NCBI RefSeq assembly: GCF_902497555.1
Contig: NZ_CABVGP010000001.1
Location: 1,364,001-1,428,000, forward strand
Direction of reading: 5' to 3'
From: Amycolatopsis camponoti
GTDB lineage: Bacteria; Actinomycetota; Actinomycetes; Mycobacteriales; Pseudonocardiaceae
Length of the DNA: 64,000 nucleotides
Below the pieces are notes generated by a model. That model did no database searches. It worked only from the letters and a program-made list of their open reading frames with translations, and had not been told where the DNA came from. A program made the position numbers and the translations under genes. Shown here one piece after another: positions 16,990-25,356 of the stretch; the stretch's first letter is position 1, and every line of letters begins with the position of its first letter.

Positions 16990-18222
16990 ATGGACGAGGT
17001 CGCCAAGGCCGTGGAGGAGTGCGCACGGGCGGCGAAGCTGGCCGCGCCGTCGCTCGCCGCCGCTTCCGCCGACGCCGTCGATGCCGCGCTGACCGGGATG
17101 GCCGAGCGGCTGCTCGCGCACCGCGACGAGATCCTGGAGGCGAACCAGGCCGACGTCGAGCGCGCGAAGGCCGAGGGGATGAGCGCCGGTCTGCTCGACC
17201 GGCTCACCATCACCCCGGAGCGGCTGACCGGCATGGCCGAGCAGCTGCGGCTGCTCGCCGGCGCCCCGCACCAGGAGCGCTCGGTCGACGTGTCGACCCT
17301 GGACGGCGGGCTGAAGCTGGTCGAGCGGCGACGTCCGGTCGGCGTGATCGGCGCGAACTACGAGGCACGGCCGAACGTGACCGTCGACGTCGCTTCGCAG
17401 CTGGTCAAATCGCGCAACGGCGGCGTGCTGCGCACCGGTTCGGCCGCGCTCGGGTCGGCCCAGCGGCTGCGCGAGGTCGTCATCGCCCCGGCGCTGACCG
17501 AGGCCGGCATCGACGCCGACTGCGTCCAGCTGGTGCCGCGGGTGGAGCGCGAGGCGGCGTCCGCGCTGGTGCGGCTGCCGAACCTGGTACCGCTGGTGAT
17601 CCTGCGCGGCAGCGGCGACAGCACCCGGGCGCTGGCCACCGAGGCGGCCGTCCACGGCGTGCGCACGCTGGCCCACGCCGACGGCGGCGGCGTCCTGTAC
17701 ATCGACCGCGGGGCGGACGTCACGAAGGCGCGTGACCTCGTCTTCGCGAGCCTCGACCGCCTGGGCGTCTGCAACCGGCTGAACCTGCTCCTCATCCACG
17801 AGGGCATCCACGACGACGTCTGGCCGGGCATCGCCGACGCGCTGGCCGAGCGGGGCGTCACGCCCTCGCTGGCGCCGCATGAGCACGCCATCGGCTACGA
17901 ATGGGCCCTGGACTCCGACCGCGAGGCCACCGTCACGGTCGCCAAGGTCGGCGATCTCGCCGACGCCGTCGAGATCGCCAACGAGAAGACGTCGGGCCTG
18001 GCGGCGGGCATCGCCACCGAGGACACGTCGGCCGCCGACGCCTTCTTCGACGGCTACACCGGCACGGGCGTCTTCTGGAACGCCCCGACCCGCCTCCTCG
18101 ACGGCTTCAAGCTGCTCGCGGTCCCGGAAACCGGCATCAACCTGGACAAGGTCCCCGGCCCCCGCGGCCCGGTGACATACACGGACCTCTACGTCCGCCA
18201 GTACGCCGTTTTGCCCGCCTGA
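16990..18222 (+). CDS. proA: glutamate-5-semialdehyde dehydrogenase (gamma-glutamyl phosphate reductase)
   Basis: A 410-residue aldehyde-dehydrogenase-fold enzyme reducing gamma-glutamyl phosphate to glutamate semialdehyde with NADPH in proline synthesis. VGVIGANYEARPNVTVDVASQLVKSRNGG (written here in two parts: VGVIGANYEARPNVTVD, then ASQLVKSRNGG) and the catalytic Cys261 in DRLGVCNRLN fit ProA. Some canonical ProA text is altered: the segment before the Cys reads LAHADGGGVLYIDRGAD. It could therefore be a diverged paralogue. There is no proB beside it. AGGGAGACG precedes the ATG. Confidence 0.85.
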   Translation: MDEVAKAVEECARAAKLAAPSLAAASADAVDAALTGMAERLLAHRDEILEANQADVERAKAEGMSAGLLDRLTITPERLTGMAEQLRLLAGAPHQERSVDVSTLDGGLKLVERRRPVGVIGANYEARPNVTVDVASQLVKSRNGGVLRTGSAALGSAQRLREVVIAPALTEAGIDADCVQLVPRVEREAASALVRLPNLVPLVILRGSGDSTRALATEAAVHGVRTLAHADGGGVLYIDRGADVTKARDLVFASLDRLGVCNRLNLLLIHEGIHDDVWPGIADALAERGVTPSLAPHEHAIGYEWALDSDREATVTVAKVGDLADAVEIANEKTSGLAAGIATEDTSAADAFFDGYTGTGVFWNAPTRLLDGFKLLAVPETGINLDKVPGPRGPVTYTDLYVRQYAVLPA

Positions 18223-18233
18223 GCGGAAGACCC

Positions 18234-18635
18234 ATGCTCGTGCCCGGGGACGCGACGGACGTCCGCCGCGTCGATCTCGTCCGCGTCGTGAACAGCTCCG
18301 GCTGGGGCGGCTGGGTGACCGTGCCCGGCGAAACGCTCGTGTCGGTGACCGGCGCGGCCGCGAGCGCGCTCACGGCGCTGGTCGCGGACCTCCCGGACGG
18401 CGAGATGATGCGGTGCTTCATCCCGTCGTACGCCCTCAGAGTGCACGGGTCCGCGGGCCTGCTGTGCGAGATCGCCTTCTGCTTCCGCTGTCACAACGCG
18501 CTCGTCATCGTCCCGGGGCGCGGCCGGAGCCGGCTCGACGGGTTCGACGCGGATTCGCCGGCCGGTCAGGACCTGCTCGCCCGGTTCCGCGCCGCGGACG
18601 GGCCGGGCGAAGCGACCGGCCACCGCCCGGCGTGA
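18234..18635 (+). CDS. hypothetical protein with a CxxC-type FRCHN motif
   Basis: A 133-residue protein I do not recognise. It starts 11 nt after proA, with GCGGAAGA as ribosome site, so it is probably co-transcribed. The sequence is soluble and mixed alpha/beta. A segment LLCEIAFCFRCHNALVIV contains two closely spaced Cys residues in a hydrophobic surround that might bind metal or form a disulfide. The last 25 residues are low complexity. No function is proposed. Confidence 0.6.
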   Translation: MLVPGDATDVRRVDLVRVVNSSGWGGWVTVPGETLVSVTGAAASALTALVADLPDGEMMRCFIPSYALRVHGSAGLLCEIAFCFRCHNALVIVPGRGRSRLDGFDADSPAGQDLLARFRAADGPGEATGHRPA

Positions 18636-18713
18636 CGTGCGGGCAGGGTCAAGACTCGGGCGAACAGGCCGTCGCTGCGAAATCGCCCGCACGTCGGGTG
18701 GCCGGGGGCCCGG

Positions 18714-18965
18714 CTAGATCGTCGGCCCCATGCTCGCGAGCCGGCGCAGCTCCTTCACCGTGTCCGCCGTGTTCGTCACCAGCTCGGTGCCTTCTCCGCC
18801 GTCGCCCGCGTAGCGGTAGATCGCCGTCGGGCCGTCGCTGATCGCGATCGCCGCCACCAGGCGGCCCTCCGGGTCGCGGGTGAGTCCGGTCGTCACCGAC
18901 ACCTCCCGGCCGACGGTGTCGACCGTGGTGAGCGTCCGCTCCTTGTACCAGCCTCGCATCGTCAT
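18714..18965 (-). CDS. hypothetical small protein
   Basis: An 83-residue protein starting MTMRGWYKERTLTTVDTVGREV and ending LRRLASMGPTI. It consists of a few likely beta strands followed by a short helix. It is divergent from the RibD-like gene with a spacer of about 90 bp containing a purine-rich GGAG some 13 nt before the ATG. A second Met at 18959 is an alternative start. I do not recognise a family. Confidence 0.55.
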   Translation of the reverse strand: MTMRGWYKERTLTTVDTVGREVSVTTGLTRDPEGRLVAAIAISDGPTAIYRYAGDGGEGTELVTNTADTVKELRRLASMGPTI

Positions 18966-19055
18966 GGTCAGAAAACTCCGAAGGGGGGAGGGACTCGACA
19001 GGGATACGTCGTGAGACGCCCGGACCGCGCGAGGTGTTACGGCATACTGGGCCGG

Positions 19056-20147
19056 GTGATCACCCGGCCGCACGTCCTGCTGTCCGCCGCGCAGTCGCTC
19101 GACGGCTTCCTCGACGACACCTCGCCCGAGCGGCTCGTACTGTCCACTGAGGACGATTTCGCGGTCGTGGACCGGTTGCGGGCCGAGGCCGACGCCATCC
19201 TCGTCGGGGCCGGGACGGTGCGGGCCGACAACCCGCGGCTGCTCGTGCGGTCCCCGGAACTGCGGAAATGGCGGCTGGAGCAGGGGAAGCCCGAACAGCC
19301 CGTCAAGATCACCGTCACCACCCGCGGCCTCGACCCGGACGCGCGGTTCTTCACCGTCGGGGACACCGAAAAGATCGTCTACGCGCCGCCCGGAGCCGCG
19401 GACGCGCTGAAGCACGTCGCCACCGTCGTCGACGCCGGAAATCCGGCCGACTTCTCGCGCGTCCTCGACGACCTCGGCGCGCGCGGCATCGGGAACCTGC
19501 TGGTCGAGGGCGGAGGCGGGATCCACACCCGGTTCCTCACCGAGGGGCTCGCCGACGAGCTGCGGCTCGCGATCGCGCCGTTCTTCGTCGGGCAGCCGGA
19601 CGCGCCGCGGTTCGTCGGGCCCGGGCTCTACCCGCGTCCGCTGACGCTCGTCGGCGTGGAAGAGCTCCAGGGCATGGCGATCCTCCGCTACCGGGCCGCG
19701 GCCGAGCCGACCGGCCGGGACGTCCGTCGGCTGCGGGAAGCCATCGCGCTCGCCGCCGAGTGCCCGCCGAGCCACACCTTCCGGGTCGGGGCCGTCATCA
19801 CCGACGCCGACGGCGAAGTCGTCGCGACCGGGCATTCCGGTGAAGGCGACCCCCTGAACCACGCCGAGGAAGCCGCGCTCGCCAAGTGCGCCGGCGACCC
19901 GCGCCTGGCCGGGGCGACGATGTACAGCTCGCTGGAGCCGTGCAGCCACCGCAGCTCCCACCCGCGCAGCTGCACCGAGCTCATCCTCGACGCCGGAATC
20001 CCGCGGGTCGTCTTCGCGTGGCGCGAGCCGCCCGTCTTCGTGGACGCCCGCGGCACCGAGCTGCTGCGGGACGCCGGGCGGCACGTCGTCGAGGTGCCCG
20101 CGCTGACCCCGGAGGTCCAGCGCGAGAACACCCACCTCGCCTTCTGA
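19056..20147 (+). CDS. RibD-like fusion with reversed domain order (reductase then deaminase)
   Basis: A 363-residue protein carrying both RibD activities in the opposite order from classical RibD. Residues 1-215 are a RibD_C/DHFR-like reductase (LLSAAQSLDGFL, AILVGAGTVRADNP, LLVEGGGGIHTRFL). Residues 220-330 are a cytidine-deaminase-like domain with His269 and Glu271 (HAEEAAL), Cys296 (EPCSH) and Cys306 as zinc site. The Cys-Cys spacing is one residue longer than in the usual PCxHxGRTPPC. It may serve riboflavin synthesis or a modified pyrimidine pathway. The GTG at 19056 is chosen because the reductase strand begins there. No other rib genes are nearby. Confidence 0.85.
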   Translation: MITRPHVLLSAAQSLDGFLDDTSPERLVLSTEDDFAVVDRLRAEADAILVGAGTVRADNPRLLVRSPELRKWRLEQGKPEQPVKITVTTRGLDPDARFFTVGDTEKIVYAPPGAADALKHVATVVDAGNPADFSRVLDDLGARGIGNLLVEGGGGIHTRFLTEGLADELRLAIAPFFVGQPDAPRFVGPGLYPRPLTLVGVEELQGMAILRYRAAAEPTGRDVRRLREAIALAAECPPSHTFRVGAVITDADGEVVATGHSGEGDPLNHAEEAALAKCAGDPRLAGATMYSSLEPCSHRSSHPRSCTELILDAGIPRVVFAWREPPVFVDARGTELLRDAGRHVVEVPALTPEVQRENTHLAF

Positions 20148-20154
20148 AACCGAA

Positions 20155-20190
20155 AGCCGGGCAGGCCACCGCGAGGTGGCCTGCCCGGCT
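20155..20190. terminator. bidirectional terminator between RibD-like gene and chitinase
   Basis: A perfect 16-bp stem (20155-20170 with 20175-20190) with a GCGA tetraloop lies between two convergent genes. The strong stem and tetraloop make it a convincing terminator without a long T tract. Confidence 0.88.
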
Positions 20191-20204
20191 CGCTTCGAAA
20201 CGAT

Positions 20205-21413
20205 CTAGCAGGCGCCGTTGTCGACCCAGACGCCCCATTCGCCGGTCGTGCCCGGCTCTTCGCCCTGGGTCCACCACTTCGCGGTGAACTTGTGGCTGTT
20301 GTGCTTGACCACGTCGTCCTTCACGTAGACCTTGGTGCGGTCCCATTCCGCCGCGGTGCAGGAGCCGCCGCCCGGGGTGGTCGGAGTCGTGGTCGGCTGG
20401 GTCGGCGTCGTCTGCGGCGGGGTCGCGCCGGCGAACCGGACGCTGAACTTCGTGAAGTCCCAGTCGTTCTGCGGGACGTTGCTGCAGACGCCGTTGTCGG
20501 TCGTCCCGACGCACGCGCGGTCGCGGTTGACCGACCAGAACGTGAAGCGGCCGAGGCCGTGGCTGGTCGCGTAGTCGTAGACCGTCTGGAAGTCCGCCGT
20601 GTAGAACATCTCGGAGGCGTCCGACTTGCCGTTCATGCCGGAGAAGCCTTCGTGCGAGTACGCGGTCGCACTGTCCCAGCCCATGTGCGACATCAGCAGG
20701 CCGTGCAGGGCCTCGAGCGCGGACACCTGCGACGAACCGCCGTTGAAGCCGCCGTCGAACGGCATGATCGAGAAGTTGTTGGGCGTGAAGCCGATCGACT
20801 TGGCCTGGTCGAGCAGCTGCGTGCCGAACCAGCCGGTGCCGGCCGCGGTGCCCGGCATGGTCACCGACACGAACAGGCCGGGGTTGTTGGCCTGCAACGT
20901 CTTCGCGGCGCCGAGCTCGTTCGCGATGGCCGCGGTGTTTTCGTACTCGGGCTCTTCGAGGTCGAAGTCGATCGCCTTGAGCGAGTACTTGCTGATGACC
21001 TGCTAGTACGCGGCGGCGGTCGCGGCCACGTTCCCGCAGGTCTGGCCGAGCTTCGTGCCGCCGTAGCCGCCGACGGACACCGAGACGTCGCCACCGTTGG
21101 CGCGGACCCGGGAGATCACGTTCGCGACGGTGGTGTCGGAGGAGACCGCGTTGGTGCCGTCCCAGGTCGGGCTGCAGCCGCCGCCGTTGGGCGCCAGGAT
21201 GAACGCGAGCTGGAAGGCCTTGAGCCCGGTCGCGTTCATCACGGTGATCGGGTCCGGCGGATTGTTGCTCACCGGCATCAGGTACGGCGCCGCGGCGTAC
21301 CAGTTGTTGCTCAGCGCCGCTGTCGCGGAGGGTGCGCCGATCACGAGACTCACAGCTGTACCGATGAAGGTGGCGGCGGCGAGCCCGACGGCGGCCAGTC
21401 TGCTTCTGCGCAT
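20205..21413 (-). pseudogene. GH18 chitinase with C-terminal chitin-binding module, interrupted by an in-frame TAG
   Basis: A secreted chitinase of 402 codons. Its parts are a signal peptide (MRRSRLAAVG to SATA, about 1-32), a GH18 catalytic domain with SVSVGGYGG and the acid motif AIDFDLEEPE, a Thr/Pro linker, and a ChtBD3-type chitin-binding module (CTAAEWDRTKVYVKDD, then KWWTQGEEPG). Codon 137 is TAG (plus strand 21003-21005), followed directly by CAG. The same frame continues to the end with full domain quality, so a single C-to-T change of a Gln codon explains it. Translation would stop before the catalytic Glu unless the stop is read through or is a sequence error. Confidence 0.9.
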
Positions 21414-21451
21414 GATCTGTCCTCCCGGTGGGGATCGAGGGTGGACAAACT

Positions 21452-21467
21452 ATTGGACTAGACCATT
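21452..21467. promoter_or_regulatory. DasR-type operator (dre) upstream of the chitinase
   Basis: The 16-mer ATTGGACTAGACCATT lies 39 bp before the chitinase start. It differs by one base in the core from the TGGTCTAGACCA core of Streptomyces DasR sites, which control chitinases in response to GlcNAc-6-phosphate. The call comes from recalled consensus and gene context. Confidence 0.75.
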
Positions 21468-21687
21468 GATGAAGTCAAGACGCGAAGGTCGGATAGGGGG
21501 AATCGACGGGTGAAAAGCGCCGCGGTGTCCGATATTCGTCCGAGAATGGCGCCGCGCGGGTGAGGATCGGGCGAAGCGAACGACGGAGAGCGCCGGAGAG
21601 TAAGGCGACGACCGTATCGGCGCGCGCTGAGGCGGGCTTCGATGGCGTAGCCGGGTAAGAAGGGGCGGAGAAACGGGCAAGCGCTCT

Positions 21688-22770
21688 TCAAGCCCGCGGC
21701 AGCGAAACGACGACCACCAGCCCGCCTTCCGGCCGCGCTGTCGCCGTCACCTCCCCGCCGTGCGCGCGCGCCACCGACCGCACGATCGACAACCCCAGTC
21801 CGGCGCCCTCCGCGGCCACCCGGGCGCGCCGGTGGAACGGGTCGAACAGGGCCGGCACCTCGGCCGGGGGGATCACGGGGCCGCTGTTGGCCACCTCCAG
21901 CTCCACCCGGCCCGGCGACGCCCGGGTCGTCACCCGCACCCAGCCGCCCTCGATGTTGTGGCGGAGGCCGTTCTCCACCAGGTTGTGCGCCAGCCGCTCC
22001 AGCATCAGCGCGTCGCCCAGTGCCGTCGCCTCGCCGAGGTCCGCCGAAACCTCCGGCGGCACCACGTGCGCCACCACCGCGGCCAGATCCACCGGGCACC
22101 GCTCGGTCAGCGCGCTCTCCGACCGGGCCAGCAGCAGCAACCCGCTGATCAGCTTCTCGTGCCGCGCGTTGATCCGCAGCAGCTTGCCGCCGAGCTGCCG
22201 GACGTCGTCGGAAGCCGTGCGGCGGTGCATCGCCACCTCGACCAGCGAGCGGTTGAGCGTCAGCGGGGTGCGCAGCTCGTGCGACGCGTTCGCGACGAAC
22301 CGGCGTTGCGCGTCGAACGACCGGTCGAGCCGCTCGACCATCACGTCGAACGCGTCGGCGAGCGTCTTCACCTCGTCGTCGGGCCCGCGCACCGCGATCC
22401 GCGGCTGGCCGCCCGGGTCGGCGGCCGCCGCGATGCGGCGCGCGGTGTCCGTCACCTGCCGCAACGGGGCCAGCGCCCGGCCCGCGACCAGCCAGCCCAG
22501 CCCCGCCGCCAGCACCGCCACCGCGCCGAGTGCGATCGCCCCCTGCGTCAGCAGCGACGTCGCCGCCGCTTCGCGCACCTGACGCGCCTGCTCGTCGAAC
22601 GTCTCCGGTGAAGGCAGCGACGGCAAGCCGGGTGGCCCGGTGCCCGCGAGGAACGTGACCCGCTGCCCGACCTGCCGCGTGAACAGCAGGTACGTGACGC
22701 CCAGCAGTGCGCCGCCCGCCAGCAGGAACAGGCCGCCGTAGAGCACGGTCAGCCGCAGCCGGAGGCTCAC
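21688..22770 (-). CDS. sensor histidine kinase
   Basis: A 360-residue membrane kinase. TM1 is about 7-30 and TM2 about 73-97; the extracellular loop between them is short and Pro-rich. A HAMP domain (98-150) leads into the HisKA domain with the phospho-acceptor His164 in NASHELRTPL. The ATPase domain has the N box LVENGLRHN, and later AGLGLSIVRSVARAHGG. It starts at a GTG that overlaps the stop of the response regulator (GTGA), so the two are translated together. The signal is unknown; the adjoining glycosyltransferase could be a target. Confidence 0.95.
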   Translation of the reverse strand: MSLRLRLTVLYGGLFLLAGGALLGVTYLLFTRQVGQRVTFLAGTGPPGLPSLPSPETFDEQARQVREAAATSLLTQGAIALGAVAVLAAGLGWLVAGRALAPLRQVTDTARRIAAAADPGGQPRIAVRGPDDEVKTLADAFDVMVERLDRSFDAQRRFVANASHELRTPLTLNRSLVEVAMHRRTASDDVRQLGGKLLRINARHEKLISGLLLLARSESALTERCPVDLAAVVAHVVPPEVSADLGEATALGDALMLERLAHNLVENGLRHNIEGGWVRVTTRASPGRVELEVANSGPVIPPAEVPALFDPFHRRARVAAEGAGLGLSIVRSVARAHGGEVTATARPEGGLVVVVSLPRA

Positions 22771-23423
22771 CGGAGCCGGTAGCCGACCCCGGTGACCGTC
22801 TCCACCAGCGGCGGGTCACCGAGCTTGCGGCGCAGTTTGAGGATCGTGAGCCGGACCGCGCCGGTGAACGGGTCCGCGTGCTCGTCCCACGCCTTCTCCA
22901 GCAGGTGTTCCGCGGACACGGCGGCGCCGTCGGCGCGCAGCAGCTCGGCGAGCACGGCGAACTCCTTTTTGGACAGGGGGAGGTACCGGCCGTCGCGGAA
23001 CACCTCGTGCCGCGCCGGATCGAGCGTCACGCCGGAGCGGCGCAGGACCGGCGGCGCGGCCGGCCGGCAGCGCCGCCCCAGCGACTGGATGCGCGCGGCC
23101 AGCTCCGGAAAGGCGAACGGCTTGGTGAGGTAGTCGTCGGCACCGAGCGACAACCCGTCGACGCGGTCGGTGACCTCGACGGCCGCCGTGAGCATCAGCA
23201 CCCGCGTCGCCGCCTCGGACGCCACCACCCGGCGGCAGACGTCGTCGCCGTGCACGACCGGCAGGTCCCGGTCGAGCACGACGACGTCGTAGTCGTGCAC
23301 GGCGATCCGCTCGAGCGCGGCGCCGCCGTCGTGGGCGACGTCGACGGCGTGCGCCTCGTCGCGCAGCCACTCCGCGATCGCGTCCGCGAGCATCGGCTCG
23401 TCCTCCACCACCAGGACCCGCAT
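22767..23423 (-). CDS. OmpR/PhoB-family response regulator
   Basis: A 218-residue DNA-binding response regulator. The receiver domain begins MRVLVVEDEPML, with acidic pocket Glu7/Asp8 and phospho-acceptor Asp51 (VVLDRDLP). The Lys of LTKPFAFPEL is also present. The winged helix of the OmpR type follows, with LSKKEFAVLAELLRADG and TILKLRRKLGDP. It is partnered with the overlapping kinase gene. Confidence 0.96.
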   Translation of the reverse strand: MRVLVVEDEPMLADAIAEWLRDEAHAVDVAHDGGAALERIAVHDYDVVVLDRDLPVVHGDDVCRRVVASEAATRVLMLTAAVEVTDRVDGLSLGADDYLTKPFAFPELAARIQSLGRRCRPAAPPVLRRSGVTLDPARHEVFRDGRYLPLSKKEFAVLAELLRADGAAVSAEHLLEKAWDEHADPFTGAVRLTILKLRRKLGDPPLVETVTGVGYRLR

Positions 23424-23458
23424 GCCGCCATGATTGCCGCGCCGGTGTTTCCTCGCCG

Positions 23459-25312
23459 TTAGCGGCACCGGTAGAGCGTGTCCGCGCCGCCGAGGCGGAC
23501 CGGGCCGTCGCCGGGGCCGGGCGCGGGACGGCCGCCGTACGCGGCGGGGTCGACGATCGCGCAGTGCCGCTCGATCCAGCGTCGGCGTTCGGCCTGGACC
23601 GGGCTCCGCGCCGGCCCGGGCGGTGTTCCCGCGCCGCTCAGCACGAACCGGAGCTTGCCCTCGGCGAGCCACTGGTCGAGCTGCGCGACCGACGGCGCGT
23701 CGTCGCGGCCGCCGAAGCCGCCCATGCCGATGACGGTCGCGTCCGAGTCGATGAGGAACGGCGCGACCGCGCCCGCTTCGGCGTTCACCGCCAGGGTGAT
23801 CTCGGTGCCGTTCCGGCGGGCGTAGTCGAGGATGCGGCGTTGCTCGTCGGACAGCGTGGCCGTGCCGTCACCGCCGGAGAGCGTCAGCCGCGGTTGCGGT
23901 CCACCGGGTGACGTCGTCGGTGGCGGCGCGCCGGGGCCGGTGGCCGGTCCGGCGGCGGGGAGCGTCCCGGCGGACGTGCTCTGCGCGGCGTCGAACGACC
24001 ACGCGGCAGGGGTGAGCAGCAGCGGAACCAGCGCGGCGACGAGCGCGCGTCGATGCGGCGCCACCACCAGCCAGGCGACGGCGACCGCCGCCGTGCCGAT
24101 CACGGCCCACCGCGTCCAGCCGTAGAAGGTCGTGTCGCGCGAAGTCAGGACGAACGCCCAGGCCGCGCTGCCCGCGATGGCGACCGGGAGCAGGGTCCGC
24201 CGGTGGTGCCGCCACAGCAGCGCGAGCCCGGCGGCCGAGATCGCGGCGATCGCGGGGGCCATCGCCGTCGTGTAGTACGGGTGCCAGATGCCGCCGGCGA
24301 AGCTGAAGACGGCGGTCGTCACGAGCAGCCAGCCGCCCCAGAGCAGCCAGCCGGCGTCGCGCCACCGGCGGCCGAGGACGATCAGGACGAGCAGCGCGAG
24401 CGGCAGCAGCCAGGAGATCTGCCCGCCGACGAGGTCGTTGAACATCCGGCCCGGCCCGGGATCGCCGCCGAACGACGACATGGTCTGGACCCCGTTGCGC
24501 ATGATCATCATGCCGCCGCTTTCGCCGTCGCCGGAGAGGCGGCCGAAGCCGTTGTAGCCGAAGACGAGGTCCCACGCGGAGCCGTCTTCGCTGCCGCCGG
24601 TGTACGGCTTGGCGCCGGGCCACCAGTCGTGGAGCGCGATCCACCAGAACGACGAGACGGCCAGCACCGCGCCGGCGCCGAGGAGGTCCAGGAGGCGGCG
24701 CTTGAGCGGCCCGCTCGTCCCGGCGAGGTAGGCGGCGGCGAGGGCGGGCACGATGATCCACGCCTGCAGCATCTTCGTCAGGAACCCGCAGCCGACGAAG
24801 AAAGCGCACCACCACAACCATTTCCGGCCGTCTTCGAGCGCGCGGGTGAGCGCGTAAGCGGCGGCGACCAGGAACAGGACGAGCAGCGTGTCGGGGTTGT
24901 TGTCGCGGTCCATGATCACGGTGACCGGCGTCAGGGCGAGGATCGTCGCGGCCAAGAGAGCGACGTTCTCGCCCGCCCACCGCCGGACGGTGCGGTGGAG
25001 CAGGAAGACGGTCGCGACGCCTTCGAGGACCTGCGGCAGCAGCAGCGCCCAGCCGTGGAAGCCGAAGATCAGCACGGAGAGCGCCTGCGGCCACAGGACC
25101 ATCGGCGGTTTGTCGACCGTGACGACGCCGTAGGGGTCGAAGGAGCCGAAGAGGAAGTTCGTGAAGCCGCCGGTCATCGACTTGACGGCGGCGGAGTAGT
25201 AGGTGTTGCCGAGCTGGCCGTCGCCGATCTTCCAGGCGTACAGCACGGCGGCGCCGAGGCAGATGAGCGGAAGCGCCCAGGGGCGGGTCTTCGGAGGGGC
25301 GGCGGTGATCAT
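23459..25312 (-). CDS. polytopic glycosyltransferase (ArnT/PMT type, GT39/GT83-like)
   Basis: About 617 residues. An N-terminal catalytic part with many membrane spans includes the early acidic motif of PMT-like enzymes (NTYYSAAVKSMTGG, then FGSFDPYGVVTVDKPP). A long Pro/Gly linker precedes a C-terminal soluble domain with DSDATVIGMGGFGGRDD. The enzyme probably moves a sugar from a polyprenyl phosphate to an envelope acceptor. ATG 25312 is used; a GTG at 25321 with a closer GGAG is an alternative. It is encoded upstream of the two-component pair on the same strand, a common actinobacterial arrangement. Confidence 0.88.
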   Translation of the reverse strand: MITAAPPKTRPWALPLICLGAAVLYAWKIGDGQLGNTYYSAAVKSMTGGFTNFLFGSFDPYGVVTVDKPPMVLWPQALSVLIFGFHGWALLLPQVLEGVATVFLLHRTVRRWAGENVALLAATILALTPVTVIMDRDNNPDTLLVLFLVAAAYALTRALEDGRKWLWWCAFFVGCGFLTKMLQAWIIVPALAAAYLAGTSGPLKRRLLDLLGAGAVLAVSSFWWIALHDWWPGAKPYTGGSEDGSAWDLVFGYNGFGRLSGDGESGGMMIMRNGVQTMSSFGGDPGPGRMFNDLVGGQISWLLPLALLVLIVLGRRWRDAGWLLWGGWLLVTTAVFSFAGGIWHPYYTTAMAPAIAAISAAGLALLWRHHRRTLLPVAIAGSAAWAFVLTSRDTTFYGWTRWAVIGTAAVAVAWLVVAPHRRALVAALVPLLLTPAAWSFDAAQSTSAGTLPAAGPATGPGAPPPTTSPGGPQPRLTLSGGDGTATLSDEQRRILDYARRNGTEITLAVNAEAGAVAPFLIDSDATVIGMGGFGGRDDAPSVAQLDQWLAEGKLRFVLSGAGTPPGPARSPVQAERRRWIERHCAIVDPAAYGGRPAPGPGDGPVRLGGADTLYRCR

Positions 25313-25356
25313 GGCCGCCACCCAACTCCGGCCCGCGTTTCCCGGGCGTTTCCTGG

